Positions 6,388 through 11,752 of a stretch of 27,294 nucleotides of DNA are shown here, piece after piece. The translations under genes and the position numbers were made by a program. Position 1 is the stretch's first letter; the number at the start of each line of letters is the position of its first letter. A model generated the notes under the pieces. It was not told where the DNA came from. It saw only the letters and a program-made list of their open reading frames with translations, and ran no database searches. Source of the DNA: a virus; IMG/VR virus record IMGVR_UViG_3300009157_000042, positions 1 through 27,294 of that record; one strand, written 5' to 3'.

Positions 6388-6563
6388 CTGAAACCAGAAT
6401 CTACAAACTCGACAAAGGCCTTTCGATTTGGTTCTGGCTCTGCGAACCGTGCCTCGCCGAAAAGCTATCGAAGGGGTGGGCGTTGATGGAGAAGCGCAAC
6501 CCGCCCCACAAGCTCCCGTGTGATGAGTGCAAGTACAAGGCGAAGAAGAAAGGACGTATGTGA
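6384..6563 (+). CDS. zinc-ribbon microprotein
   Basis: A 59-residue protein. GTG 6384 is chosen over an upstream in-frame GTG at 6279 because the latter falls entirely within the preceding gene, while 6384 forms a GTGA overlap. CEPC and CDEC pairs about 30 residues apart form a four-cysteine ribbon, and the C-terminus is lysine-rich (KYKAKKKGRM). Located directly before the SSB gene (TGATG overlap), so a role in DNA metabolism is possible but unproven. Confidence 0.65.
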   Translation: MTETRIYKLDKGLSIWFWLCEPCLAEKLSKGWALMEKRNPPHKLPCDECKYKAKKKGRM

Positions 6564-6919
6564 TGGAAAACAACTCTCGGTTTCAGTTGAAAGATGGCCG
6601 CATCATCCGGGTTCACGAACGACCCAATGTTTGCTTTCTAACCGTGCTCTCGCACGCTGGGAAGTTCGCCGAGAGGTTCGACGTGGTTGTTTTTCAGCCG
6701 CCAACTTTCCCGCTGGAGGTGGACATGCCCGTGACCATCTCGGGTGACCTTGGGATGCGAAAGCCCAAACCAGGCGACGAGGGTGGCAAGTGGGAACTCC
6801 AGCTCATCGCCCGGAAGATTGAGAAGGGCGACGCGGACAAAGCACCGTGGCCCAAGGGCGTGAAGGCGCCAAAACAGGCGGAGTTACCGGTGGCCGAGGA
6901 TGACGGAATCCCCTTCTAG
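6563..6919 (+). CDS. ssb: single-stranded DNA-binding protein
   Basis: A 118-residue protein from ATG 6563 (TGATG overlap). The last residues, VAEDDGIPF, are the acidic tip with terminal I-P-F by which bacterial SSB recruits replication and repair proteins. The preceding 80 residues look like a beta-rich OB fold (FDVVVFQPPTFPLEVDMPVTISGDLG), and the region before the tip is lysine/proline-rich as in SSB linkers. It is shorter than E. coli SSB (178 residues) but normal for a phage version. The sequence body does not match classical SSB closely, so assignment rests mainly on the tail, size and context. Confidence 0.7.
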   Translation: MENNSRFQLKDGRIIRVHERPNVCFLTVLSHAGKFAERFDVVVFQPPTFPLEVDMPVTISGDLGMRKPKPGDEGGKWELQLIARKIEKGDADKAPWPKGVKAPKQAELPVAEDDGIPF

Positions 6920-6921
6920 CC

Positions 6922-7215
6922 ATGTGGCGCCCAACCGTAGAGCAGGCCCGTGGCTACAACCGCCGCCGCTACGCTCTCCTGAAGCGTCAGGGGCGGTGTA
7001 TTCAGTGCGCTGAGAGGTTGGAGGCGGGCAACGGGAGGGTTCGGTGCATCTCCTGTCACTCGGTCATGCTGGAGAAAATCGAGACCAAGCGAGCCGTGTA
7101 CGACGTGAGGAAGGTGCCTTTGGTGGTATCTAGCAACCGCTGCCCTCACTGCCATTTGCTCCTGCCCCACGCCAGCTGTCTGTCGGGAAGTGCCTTGGAT
7201 AGGAGGGCGCTGTGA
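6922..7215 (+). CDS. zinc-binding HNH-like small protein
   Basis: A 97-residue protein from ATG 6922, two bases after the SSB stop. It has a basic helix (YNRRRYALLKRQG) followed by CIQC and CISC pairs, then CPHC and a late cysteine. The 'R-x-x-Y-x-L-K-x-x-G-x-C-x-x-C-x(n)-C-x-x-C' pattern recurs in small phage zinc proteins, some annotated HNH-like, but the His-Asn-His core is absent. DNA binding is likely; nuclease activity is not supported. Confidence 0.6.
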   Translation: MWRPTVEQARGYNRRRYALLKRQGRCIQCAERLEAGNGRVRCISCHSVMLEKIETKRAVYDVRKVPLVVSSNRCPHCHLLLPHASCLSGSALDRRAL

Positions 7216-7502
7216 TGGAAAAGCTGCTCAAAGTCGTCGGCTCGTTCGCGGTCATCTTCGTTGCGATCCCCTGGTATGGGTGGGTTGGCTCGAAGTTGTG
7301 GAATTGGTTCGTCGTTCCGTTGGGAGCGCGGCCTTTGCACGTGTTCCAGGCGTGCGGCATTGCGCTAGTGGCCAGCTACTTTGTGGTGCCCTCGAACCTG
7401 AAGCGCGACGACGACAAACTAGGCGTGGCGCTATGCAAGGCGATGGTGTGGCCGCTGCTGGCGCTCGGCTTTGGGGCCCTGTACCACTGGCTCGCAGCGT
7501 GA
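7215..7502 (+). CDS. small integral membrane protein
   Basis: A 95-residue protein. ATG 7215 is preferred over GTG 7212 because AGGAGG at 7201-7206 lies eight bases before it. Three hydrophobic segments are visible: about residues 8-28 (VVGSFAVIFVAIPWYGWVGS), 43-60 (HVFQACGIALVASYFVV) and 74-92 (CKAMVWPLLALGFGALYHW), with a charged loop (LKRDDDK) between the last two. Size and topology would fit a class I holin, but its early-operon position next to SSB argues against that. A membrane-interacting host-takeover or exclusion protein is equally possible. Confidence 0.65.
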   Translation: MEKLLKVVGSFAVIFVAIPWYGWVGSKLWNWFVVPLGARPLHVFQACGIALVASYFVVPSNLKRDDDKLGVALCKAMVWPLLALGFGALYHWLAA

Positions 7503-7714
7503 GGAAACGCAAACGCCCCATGCATCCCAAGCTCCCATCCGGCTATTGGACCAACGACCGCGTCGACAGATACAACCGTCTGCGCGCTGACGCCACTATC
7601 GCTGCACTAGCCCAAAATCTCGTCGATCCTCCGAAGTGCACCACTCACCCCGCGTGCCTCCATTGTTTCTACTGCAAGCTGGCCAAGTGGGGGCCTGAGT
7701 GGTGGGTCCGATGA
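7499..7714 (+). CDS. unknown Cys/His microprotein
   Basis: A 71-residue protein from GTG 7499 (GTGA overlap with the membrane protein). A very basic N-terminus (RKRKRPMHPKLPSGYW) precedes a C-terminal cluster (CTTHPACLHCFYC) of four cysteines and two histidines, a likely compact zinc site. Ends in WGPEWWVR. No family recognised. Confidence 0.6.
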   Translation: MRKRKRPMHPKLPSGYWTNDRVDRYNRLRADATIAALAQNLVDPPKCTTHPACLHCFYCKLAKWGPEWWVR

Positions 7715-7941
7715 ATGGCCGCGACTGCATCGAATACATCGTGGAACGTGAGCGGGAAGAGGCGTTCGGGGAGGTGGAAGAGTTGTCTTTTGAGCGGTAC
7801 GCCGATGCCCTGCTAGCGGAGGCAGCCCTCCCGAAGAGGCGTCCTGAATGGGTGGAGTGGGCGCGTGAGCAATCGAAAGCGTGGAGGGCGTTGGATAAGC
7901 GGCTTCAATCTCTCATCGAGAGCAAGGCGCCTAGCGAATGA
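7711..7941 (+). CDS. acidic helical small protein
   Basis: A 76-residue protein from ATG 7711 (ATGA overlap). It is almost entirely charged helix (IVEREREEAFGEVEELSFERYADALL, broken at proline-arginine 43-45) and tryptophan-rich in the middle (EWVEWAREQSKAW). It may form a coiled coil or dimer. No family recognised. It directly precedes the nuclease gene with an ATGA overlap. Confidence 0.6.
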   Translation: MNGRDCIEYIVEREREEAFGEVEELSFERYADALLAEAALPKRRPEWVEWAREQSKAWRALDKRLQSLIESKAPSE

Positions 7942-8222
7942 TTTACCGGGCGAAATTTGATGCGACGCACGTGGAAATCACCAAGGGCCTGAAGCGCATC
8001 GGCTGGTGGTTCAAGGATTGCGCTCGTTACCCTGGCCTGGGCTTCGATATCCTGACTCGCCACAAGGATGGTTTCCCGCTGATGCTAGAAATCAAGAACC
8101 CTGGCCCACCCAGCTCTCAAAAGCTCACTGACTCGGAGCAAGCCATGATGGAGGCCTACCCCCAATTCTTCAGGGTCGTGACCACCCTTGAAGGCGTGTT
8201 ACGTGCGATAGGATTGGGGTGA
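7938..8222 (+). CDS. VRR-NUC-like PD-(D/E)XK nuclease
   Basis: A 94-residue protein from ATG 7938. The nuclease core is visible: G35-F-D37 in a first strand, then L50-E51-I52-K53 in the next, giving the D-x(13)-E-x-K spacing of PD-(D/E)XK enzymes. SSQKLTDSEQAMM and the ending VVTTLEGVLRAIG match the small VRR-NUC-type phage/plasmid nucleases, in which a K-L-T-x-x-E helix and 'V-x-x-x-E-x-V-L-x-A-I-G' tail are typical. Such enzymes act on branched DNA or nick duplex DNA; here it would process replication or recombination intermediates beside SSB. Substrate is inferred. Confidence 0.7.
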   Translation: MIYRAKFDATHVEITKGLKRIGWWFKDCARYPGLGFDILTRHKDGFPLMLEIKNPGPPSSQKLTDSEQAMMEAYPQFFRVVTTLEGVLRAIGLG

Positions 8223-8467
8223 TGACAATCTCTGCCCTCGTCGTAAGAGCGCGCCTGGCGGTCAAGGAGTGTGGCCCTGAGTTCTGGCTGGAACTGGCCA
8301 GAAACAAGAGCTGCGACTACGAATCCTGCTACCTGTGCGGGTGCGACATCGAGTTCATGGGCGGGAACGACTCACACGAAGACTGGTGCCCGACGTTGAT
8401 CGCGAGGCGCGTCCTAGGACTGCCGTTGCAGCGAGAGCCGCCTAAAATCCCCGAGCGGGCACCGTAG
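8222..8467 (+). CDS. Cys-rich small protein
   Basis: An 81-residue protein; ATG 8222 forms a TGATG junction with the nuclease stop, and GTG 8219 is an alternative start. CDYESCYLCGCD and HEDWCP provide at least four cysteines and a histidine for metal binding. The pattern 'Y-L-C-G-C-D ... H-x-x-x-C-P' followed by a short helix ARRVLGLPL looks like a zinc finger of the type seen in other phage orphans. Function unknown. Confidence 0.6.
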   Translation: MTISALVVRARLAVKECGPEFWLELARNKSCDYESCYLCGCDIEFMGGNDSHEDWCPTLIARRVLGLPLQREPPKIPERAP

Positions 8468-8479
8468 AGGAGGAGAGCG

Positions 8480-9271
8480 ATGGAGAAGCCGACGAAAGTT
8501 GAGATTGGAAGCCGGTGGCTATTCGAGGACGCTCAAAGCCTAGGGGTGTTCGTCGTCATTGGGTGCCGCGGGAACAAAAGCTCACTTGGGCCTGACTACG
8601 ACATCAGGTTCGAGGACGGCAACGGCAGAAGCTACTACAGCGAGAGTTGCATTCTGACGACCGGCCGCTACCTCGGCGGTCCCCAGCCATCTCCTGAAGT
8701 GCCGCCAGCGTGGGTAATCGGGGAGCGATGGAAGTGCGGGACCCTCACCGGGACCGTGGTTGAAGTGGTCGGCGAGGAAGGGTGGATCAGGTGGGACACG
8801 GACAGAGACAGGACATACGCCTACACGCCGGCCGTTCGGGAGCACATGACGCGCCTTGGCCCCACTACTCCCCTGGTCCCACTAGAGGGTAAAGAGCCCG
8901 TGGGAACCATCAAGAGCATCGAACCTGATGGCAAGTTCACGGTAGCATTTGGTGGGGCACCTCAAGGGAAGCCCCACGACTGGGACCGATACTGCGTCAA
9001 TACCAGTGGGTTGCAACTGTGCGTAGCGTGCGGGGCGCCCAATAGCATCGTCGTCAACCAAACGTGCACCCCTGACGCTGGATGGCGCCAAGCCCACGAG
9101 GAACGCATTAGCGACGCTCAGACAGCCGCAGACGAAGCCAAGGCCTCAGCCACCAACTGGATACAAACACGCAAGGGAACGCAAGCCAGGCTGCCTGAGG
9201 GCCGTTTCCAGAGCCACTGCCTGGGAGCAGGGTTGGGGGTCTGGTCATTGCGCGAGAAGTCATGGGAGTGA
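8480..9271 (+). CDS. unknown 263-residue protein with repeated SH3-like units
   Basis: The largest orphan of the early region. ATG 8480 follows GAGGAGGAGA (8467-8476). Two or three similar segments are visible: GSRWLFEDAQSLGVFVVIGC near residue 11, GERWKCGTLTGTVVEVVGE near residue 81 and a weaker VGTIKSIEPDGKFTVAF near residue 141. Each resembles an SH3-like or KOW-like beta-barrel beginning 'G-x-R/K-W'. A CVACGAPN motif follows near residue 181, then a helical, alanine-rich tail. This suggests a multi-barrel binding protein, but ligand and role are unknown. Confidence 0.6.
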   Translation: MEKPTKVEIGSRWLFEDAQSLGVFVVIGCRGNKSSLGPDYDIRFEDGNGRSYYSESCILTTGRYLGGPQPSPEVPPAWVIGERWKCGTLTGTVVEVVGEEGWIRWDTDRDRTYAYTPAVREHMTRLGPTTPLVPLEGKEPVGTIKSIEPDGKFTVAFGGAPQGKPHDWDRYCVNTSGLQLCVACGAPNSIVVNQTCTPDAGWRQAHEERISDAQTAADEAKASATNWIQTRKGTQARLPEGRFQSHCLGAGLGVWSLREKSWE

Positions 9272-9534
9272 CCTGCGATCGGCACAACACGGCCTACGAC
9301 GAGATACCAGGCTGTCTCGGGTGTCGGCTAGAGGACATGCTGAGGGAGTTGGAGAAGTTCACAGGCTGTGACAGGTCGCTCTACATCCACGACGATGGCT
9401 GTGACGGGTTCTCTCACAGCGCATGCCGGCGACGCTTCCACCAGGAGAAAGAACGCCTACATGCGGCTCTAGCTAAGCTACTGGCAACTCTGCGCGATGA
9501 CACCACTCCAACACCACTAGCCAAAAAGCCATGA
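9262..9534 (+). CDS. zinc-binding helical microprotein
   Basis: A 90-residue protein. ATG 9262 gives a 10-base overlap; GTG 9268 would give the usual GTGA overlap and is equally plausible. The start CDRHNTAYDEIPGCLGC is a Cys/His zinc motif followed immediately by a long charged helix (RLEDMLRELEKF), a second Cys/His group (CDGFSHSACRRRFHQEKERL) and another helix. It may dimerise through the helices. Function unknown. Confidence 0.6.
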   Translation: MGVTCDRHNTAYDEIPGCLGCRLEDMLRELEKFTGCDRSLYIHDDGCDGFSHSACRRRFHQEKERLHAALAKLLATLRDDTTPTPLAKKP

Positions 9535-9593
9535 AACCCAAGGTGGCTGATCAAGCCAAGCACGCAGCCGAGATACGGAAGGAGAGGGCATGA
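9531..9593 (+). CDS. 20-residue micro-ORF, ATGA-coupled
   Basis: ATG 9531 overlaps the upstream TGA, and its own TGA overlaps ATG 9590. The product is a lysine-rich helix (MKPKVADQAKHAAEIRKERA). It contains the GGAAGGAGAG Shine-Dalgarno sequence of the next gene (9577-9586). It may be a genuine micropeptide or simply a coupling device that carries ribosomes to that start. Evidence is positional only. Confidence 0.4.
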   Translation: MKPKVADQAKHAAEIRKERA

Positions 9594-9832
9594 ACCCGAA
9601 CCAAGCAAGCGACGGGGCCTACTACGACCAACTGGCCTACGAAGAGGCGCAGCGACAGCGGAATGACCGCCTAGTTAGGGCTGCTGCGCCATGCGTGGCC
9701 TGGGAAGACGGGTATCACTGCTGGACCGAGGACCGCGACCTGCCAACGTCTAAACCCGCACATCATCGATGCGGCCCAGAACGCCACGGCATGCGGTCTC
9801 AAGACGCCCGTAGCGGCGCCTATCTCACCTGA
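9590..9832 (+). CDS. unknown small protein
   Basis: An 80-residue protein from ATG 9590 with a strong upstream GGAAGGAGAG. The N-terminal third is a glutamine- and tyrosine-rich helix (SDGAYYDQLAYEEAQRQRNDRLV); the remainder has scattered Cys, His and Trp (CVAWEDGYHCW, HHRCGPERH) that could bind metal. No family recognised. A 40-base gap follows, one of few breaks in the chain. Confidence 0.55.
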   Translation: MNPNQASDGAYYDQLAYEEAQRQRNDRLVRAAAPCVAWEDGYHCWTEDRDLPTSKPAHHRCGPERHGMRSQDARSGAYLT

Positions 9833-9872
9833 GGACCGGCATTGAGCGATATGGTCGCCTGAAGGTCATCCC

Positions 9873-9971
9873 ATGAGCCTGGACCTGGTAACGGCCTTTG
9901 TGATCGGCGTGGGAGTTGGCTCGGTCATCATGCGTCTGCTCTATGGCCATCGTCCGGGGGAGGAGCCATGA
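9873..9971 (+). CDS. 32-residue single-pass membrane peptide
   Basis: ATG 9873 opens a frame whose stop overlaps the next ATG at 9968 (ATGA). The product MSLDLVTAFVIGVGVGSVIM continues RLLYGHRPGEEP: one hydrophobic segment with small-residue spacing (G-x-G-x-G) ending in arginine, then a soluble tail. The Gly spacing would allow helix packing. Phage-coded single-span micropeptides of this size often act on host membrane proteins, but the target here is unknown. An in-frame GGGGGAGGAG near its end serves as the ribosome site for the next start. Confidence 0.55.
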   Translation: MSLDLVTAFVIGVGVGSVIMRLLYGHRPGEEP

Positions 9972-10051
9972 TCACGTGCCTGCTGACGTACCGCTTGTTC
10001 TTGGTGTGGCCGTTTGTTTGGCCCGTGAAGCTCGCGAGAATGCTGCGATGA
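9968..10051 (+). CDS. 27-residue hydrophobic micropeptide
   Basis: ATG 9968 sits in an ATGA overlap and is preceded by GGGGGAGGAG (9956-9965) at short spacing; its stop overlaps ATG 10048 (ATGA). The product is hydrophobic and aromatic (ITCLLTYRLFLVWPFVWP) with a basic end (KLARMLR), suiting a membrane-associated peptide. Coupling on both ends and the strong ribosome site are the evidence for translation. Confidence 0.5.
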   Translation: MITCLLTYRLFLVWPFVWPVKLARMLR

Positions 10052-10248
10052 GTCTTCGCAGGGTATTCGGTCAGAACGAGGAAACGCCCAAGGTGGCTAG
10101 ATGCGGTGGCTGCGGGAGGGTCGTCCAAATCAACCCCAAGGAGACGTCGCGCGTGGTGTGGTCGGATAGCCATCCAGAGCCGATTGTTGAGTATTGCCAC
10201 AACGCTTGCCTCTCCAGTGTGATTGACGAAGGGACGGCGCGGCCGTGA
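10048..10248 (+). CDS. zinc-finger microprotein
   Basis: A 66-residue protein. The frame extends upstream to 9916 but ATG 10048, in an ATGA overlap, avoids duplicating the two membrane peptides. CGGC (19-22) and CHNAC (50-54) bracket a basic beta-rich loop (RVVQINPKETSRVVWSD), a typical four-cysteine zinc ribbon. Its stop overlaps GTG 10245. Function unknown. Confidence 0.65.
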   Translation: MSLRRVFGQNEETPKVARCGGCGRVVQINPKETSRVVWSDSHPEPIVEYCHNACLSSVIDEGTARP

Positions 10249-10457
10249 ACGCGAAGTGGCCACAGGAAGCCCGTGTGCTGGTCAACGGGATTTGGCTCAC
10301 CGAAGCTCAATCAATGGCGCTGCGGGTTGCTGTTGGCATGTTCCTGTCCGACCTCGCCGACGCTGACCGCATGAAGTCGCTAGGTGACATTGGGCCGCTT
10401 TACCAAGCCAGACTACATGAGGTTCAGGACCTACTTTCGAGCAAGGAGAGAGCATGA
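10245..10457 (+). CDS. unknown helical small protein
   Basis: A 70-residue protein from GTG 10245 (GTGA overlap). The segment VLVNGIWLTEAQSMALRVAVGMFLSDLAD, then YQARLHEVQDLL, fits a short strand plus two helices. The 'V-x-G-x-x-L-T-E-A-Q-x-x-x-L-R-V-A' pattern with 'Y-x-x-R-L-x-E-V/I' is familiar from uncharacterised phage proteins. Its C-terminus encodes the AAGGAGAG ribosome site for the next gene. Confidence 0.65.
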   Translation: MNAKWPQEARVLVNGIWLTEAQSMALRVAVGMFLSDLADADRMKSLGDIGPLYQARLHEVQDLLSSKERA

Positions 10458-10690
10458 ACAAAGACAGGGCATTCGCAGATGACCTAGGTCGCTTGGTGGC
10501 GGCGCTAAAGGAAAAGCATGGTGTCAGCGACATCGACGCAGCCACGCGGCTCATGATGTGCACAGCGACGCTGTACGCCAAGAACGAGACCGAGCACGGC
10601 CGTATTCCGTCAATGGACGACTTCGGGAAGATGGCGAAAGCCTCATATCTGGTCGTCGAGGAAATCCTAAAGATGCGCCGGGCGTCATGA
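10454..10690 (+). CDS. unknown helical small protein
   Basis: A 78-residue protein from ATG 10454, in an ATGA overlap, with AAGGAGAG just before the start. It is predicted all-helical (FADDLGRLVAALKEKHGVSD, AATRLMMCTATLYAKNE, DDFGKMAKASYLVVEEILKM). No HTH or catalytic motif evident. ATGA overlap with the following zinc-ribbon gene. Confidence 0.65.
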   Translation: MNKDRAFADDLGRLVAALKEKHGVSDIDAATRLMMCTATLYAKNETEHGRIPSMDDFGKMAKASYLVVEEILKMRRAS

Positions 10691-10902
10691 CCACGCCTCG
10701 CCGCTGCACCGAGTGCAACGCTCGCACGCCACATGTGCCCAGCGTGGGTGACGATGAATGGGTCTACACATGCACACAATGCGGCCTCCAGCACACCGAA
10801 TGGGAACGTGAGCACGTCGCACCAGGACCGACCGTGACCATGACCGAAGAGGAGTTCAACCAGTTCATCGCTGGCCTCAAGGGCTTGGTTAGCGCGTCAT
10901 AA
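10687..10902 (+). CDS. zinc-ribbon protein, last gene of early operon
   Basis: A 71-residue protein from ATG 10687 (ATGA overlap); the frame is open upstream but only within the preceding gene. CTEC near residue 8 and CTQC near residue 29 flank a strand pair (DDEWVYTCTQCGLQH), a classical zinc ribbon. A helix at the C-terminus (TEEEFNQFIAGLKGL) follows a short acidic linker. It ends the rightward chain begun at 3111; 147 non-coding bases follow. Confidence 0.65.
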   Translation: MTTPRRCTECNARTPHVPSVGDDEWVYTCTQCGLQHTEWEREHVAPGPTVTMTEEEFNQFIAGLKGLVSAS

Positions 10903-10934
10903 TCGCCCTCGCCAGCCCTGAGACGTCAGAAACA

Positions 10935-10983
10935 TGGCTCTTTGGTAAGCCAGCGCACTTGCGTCTTAGTGCGTTGTGTGCGC
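10935..10983. repeat. alternative hairpins in gap before HTH gene
   Basis: Three inverted repeats are visible: TGGCT/AGCCA (10935-10952), GCACT/AGTGC (10955-10972) and GCGCAC/GTGCGC (10953-10983). The last two share bases and exclude each other, so the region could form alternative structures. No T-run follows, so a standard intrinsic terminator for the early operon is not supported. Confidence 0.35.
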
Positions 10984-11031
10984 ATCTGACTCTCGCGCGC
11001 CCGCCTGATTTCGGAGCACTACACGTAAGTA

Positions 11032-11049
11032 GCGTTGCTATAGTAACGC
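11032..11049 (+). promoter_or_regulatory. palindromic operator over extended -10 of a leaderless promoter
   Basis: The 18 bases GCGTTGCTATAGTAACGC form a palindrome with 5-base outer arms, a single mismatched pair and a CTATAG core. Within it lies an extended -10 element, TG at 11036-11037 followed by TATAGT at 11039-11044. A start site six or seven bases downstream would coincide with ATG 11050, and no Shine-Dalgarno is present, so the transcript is probably leaderless. A repressor on the palindrome would block this promoter; autoregulation by the HTH protein is a natural guess. No -35 match is seen. Confidence 0.6.
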
Positions 11050-11334
11050 ATGGGTGTACGAAGGTACTCGGCCAGGGAGCTTGCTAACAGCCTTGGCCTG
11101 CACATCCGCACCATCCAACGGGCCTGCAACCGTGGCGACCTAGTGGGCTTTCGTACCCCGAGCGGTCGCTACCACCTGATCGCTGAGCCAGCGCTTAATG
11201 ACTGGCTCGCGAATGAAGGGCGAATGGTACTCGCCCACGCGCTATCCCACTACCGCCGACGCCGTAACGCTGGATGCCAACCGAGCTCCACCAACCCTGC
11301 TACCAACGACAACGACACGAACAAACCCAAGTAG
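11050..11334 (+). CDS. excisionase/MerR-type HTH DNA-binding protein
   Basis: A 94-residue protein from ATG 11050. Residues 6-55 form a winged-helix module: YSARELANSLGLHIRTIQRA (helix-turn-helix), then CNRGDLVGFRTPSGRYHLI (the wing) and an AEPALNDWL helix, the pattern of phage excisionases and other MerR-like domains. The C-terminus is basic then asparagine/threonine-rich and disordered. Excisionase is possible in a phage with an integrase, although the genes are 8 kb apart; a lysis-lysogeny regulator is as likely. Expression appears to come from the palindromic leaderless promoter abutting its start. Confidence 0.8.
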   Translation: MGVRRYSARELANSLGLHIRTIQRACNRGDLVGFRTPSGRYHLIAEPALNDWLANEGRMVLAHALSHYRRRRNAGCQPSSTNPATNDNDTNKPK

Positions 11335-11373
11335 CTACGCATGGTTATGTAGTGTGAGACGTGGGTGTGCTGG

Positions 11374-11514
11374 CTCGAGTGACCCTGGGTAGGTACCCCC
11401 ACCCCCCAAAGTGCACAGTGCACTTTGTACGAGTAGTCACGTGGCTACAAGATAGGACCGTAGGGTCCTCTGGCCTATCGCGTTAGATAGGCGTGGGCTA
11501 GCTACTCCCCCCAC
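11374..11514. repeat. array of inverted repeats between convergent operons
   Basis: Almost every base belongs to a palindrome: CTCGAG (11374-11379), ACCC/GGGT (11382-11390), GGGTA/TACCC (11387-11398), a perfect 21-base one with arms CAAAGTGCAC (11407-11427), GTAGTCAC/GTGGCTAC (11433-11448), AGGACC/GGTCCT (11454-11469), GCCTATC/GATAGGC (11473-11492), GCTAGC (11497-11502) and GTGGG/CCCAC (11493-11514). Three successive centres, 11440.5, 11461.5 and 11482.5, are exactly 21 bases apart. Arm sequences differ. Bidirectional termination, an origin, or a structured RNA are the candidates. Confidence 0.6.
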
Positions 11515-11699
11515 GGTCCATTAGCACTGTCTCTGAGCTGACGAGGGGTGGGGAACTTCGGAGCAGGCCGCGTGCCCTCGCCGAGACAGGCGCAGCACTG
11601 GGCGAAAAGACACGGCGGCTTGCTAACTCCATTGCCCCCGCACACGTCGCAAACTACCCGTTCCTCGTCATCTACCAAGACAACCTCACCACCAGCCAT
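11502..11699 (-). CDS. DnaJ-type Cys-repeat microprotein
   Basis: Last gene of the leftward operon. With ATG 11699 it is 65 residues; the frame is open upstream to 11819 but that would overlap the previous genes heavily. CDVCGGNGVS and CACLGEGTR are two C-x-x-C-x-G-x-G repeats like the DnaJ zinc domain, with an extra CC between. The C-terminus is disordered and proline-rich. It probably binds one zinc ion. The start is uncertain because a small membrane-peptide frame (11672-11752) overlaps it. Confidence 0.55.
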   Translation of the reverse strand: MAGGEVVLVDDEERVVCDVCGGNGVSKPPCLFAQCCACLGEGTRPAPKFPTPRQLRDSANGPWGE

Positions 11700-11752
11700 A
11701 GCAGGAAAGCCCCCAGTACAAACCCCATGGCGAAAGAGTGGGTGTCCATCAT
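11672..11752 (-). CDS. 26-residue single-pass membrane peptide
   Basis: On the minus strand, ATG 11752 overlaps the preceding gene's TGA (ATGA). The product MMDTHSFAMGFVLGAFLLWL followed by VVRLSW is one hydrophobic helix with a short polar head and a basic end, much like the 32-residue peptide at 9873. It overlaps the next start by 28 bases, so one of the two starts may be wrong. Support is the overlap motif and composition only. Confidence 0.4.
   Translation of the reverse strand: MMDTHSFAMGFVLGAFLLWLVVRLSW

Noticed and set aside
7215-7502. Calling the three-segment membrane protein a holin
   Set aside because: Topology fits, but it is in the early operon and no endolysin or spanin pair is next to it.
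9922-10263. Minus-strand frames opposite the 9873-10248 micro-genes
   Set aside because: They break the overlap chain and lack ribosome sites; the plus-strand series is consistent.
10903-11520. Intrinsic terminators after the early operon or the HTH gene
   Set aside because: Hairpins exist, but none is followed by a run of T on either strand.
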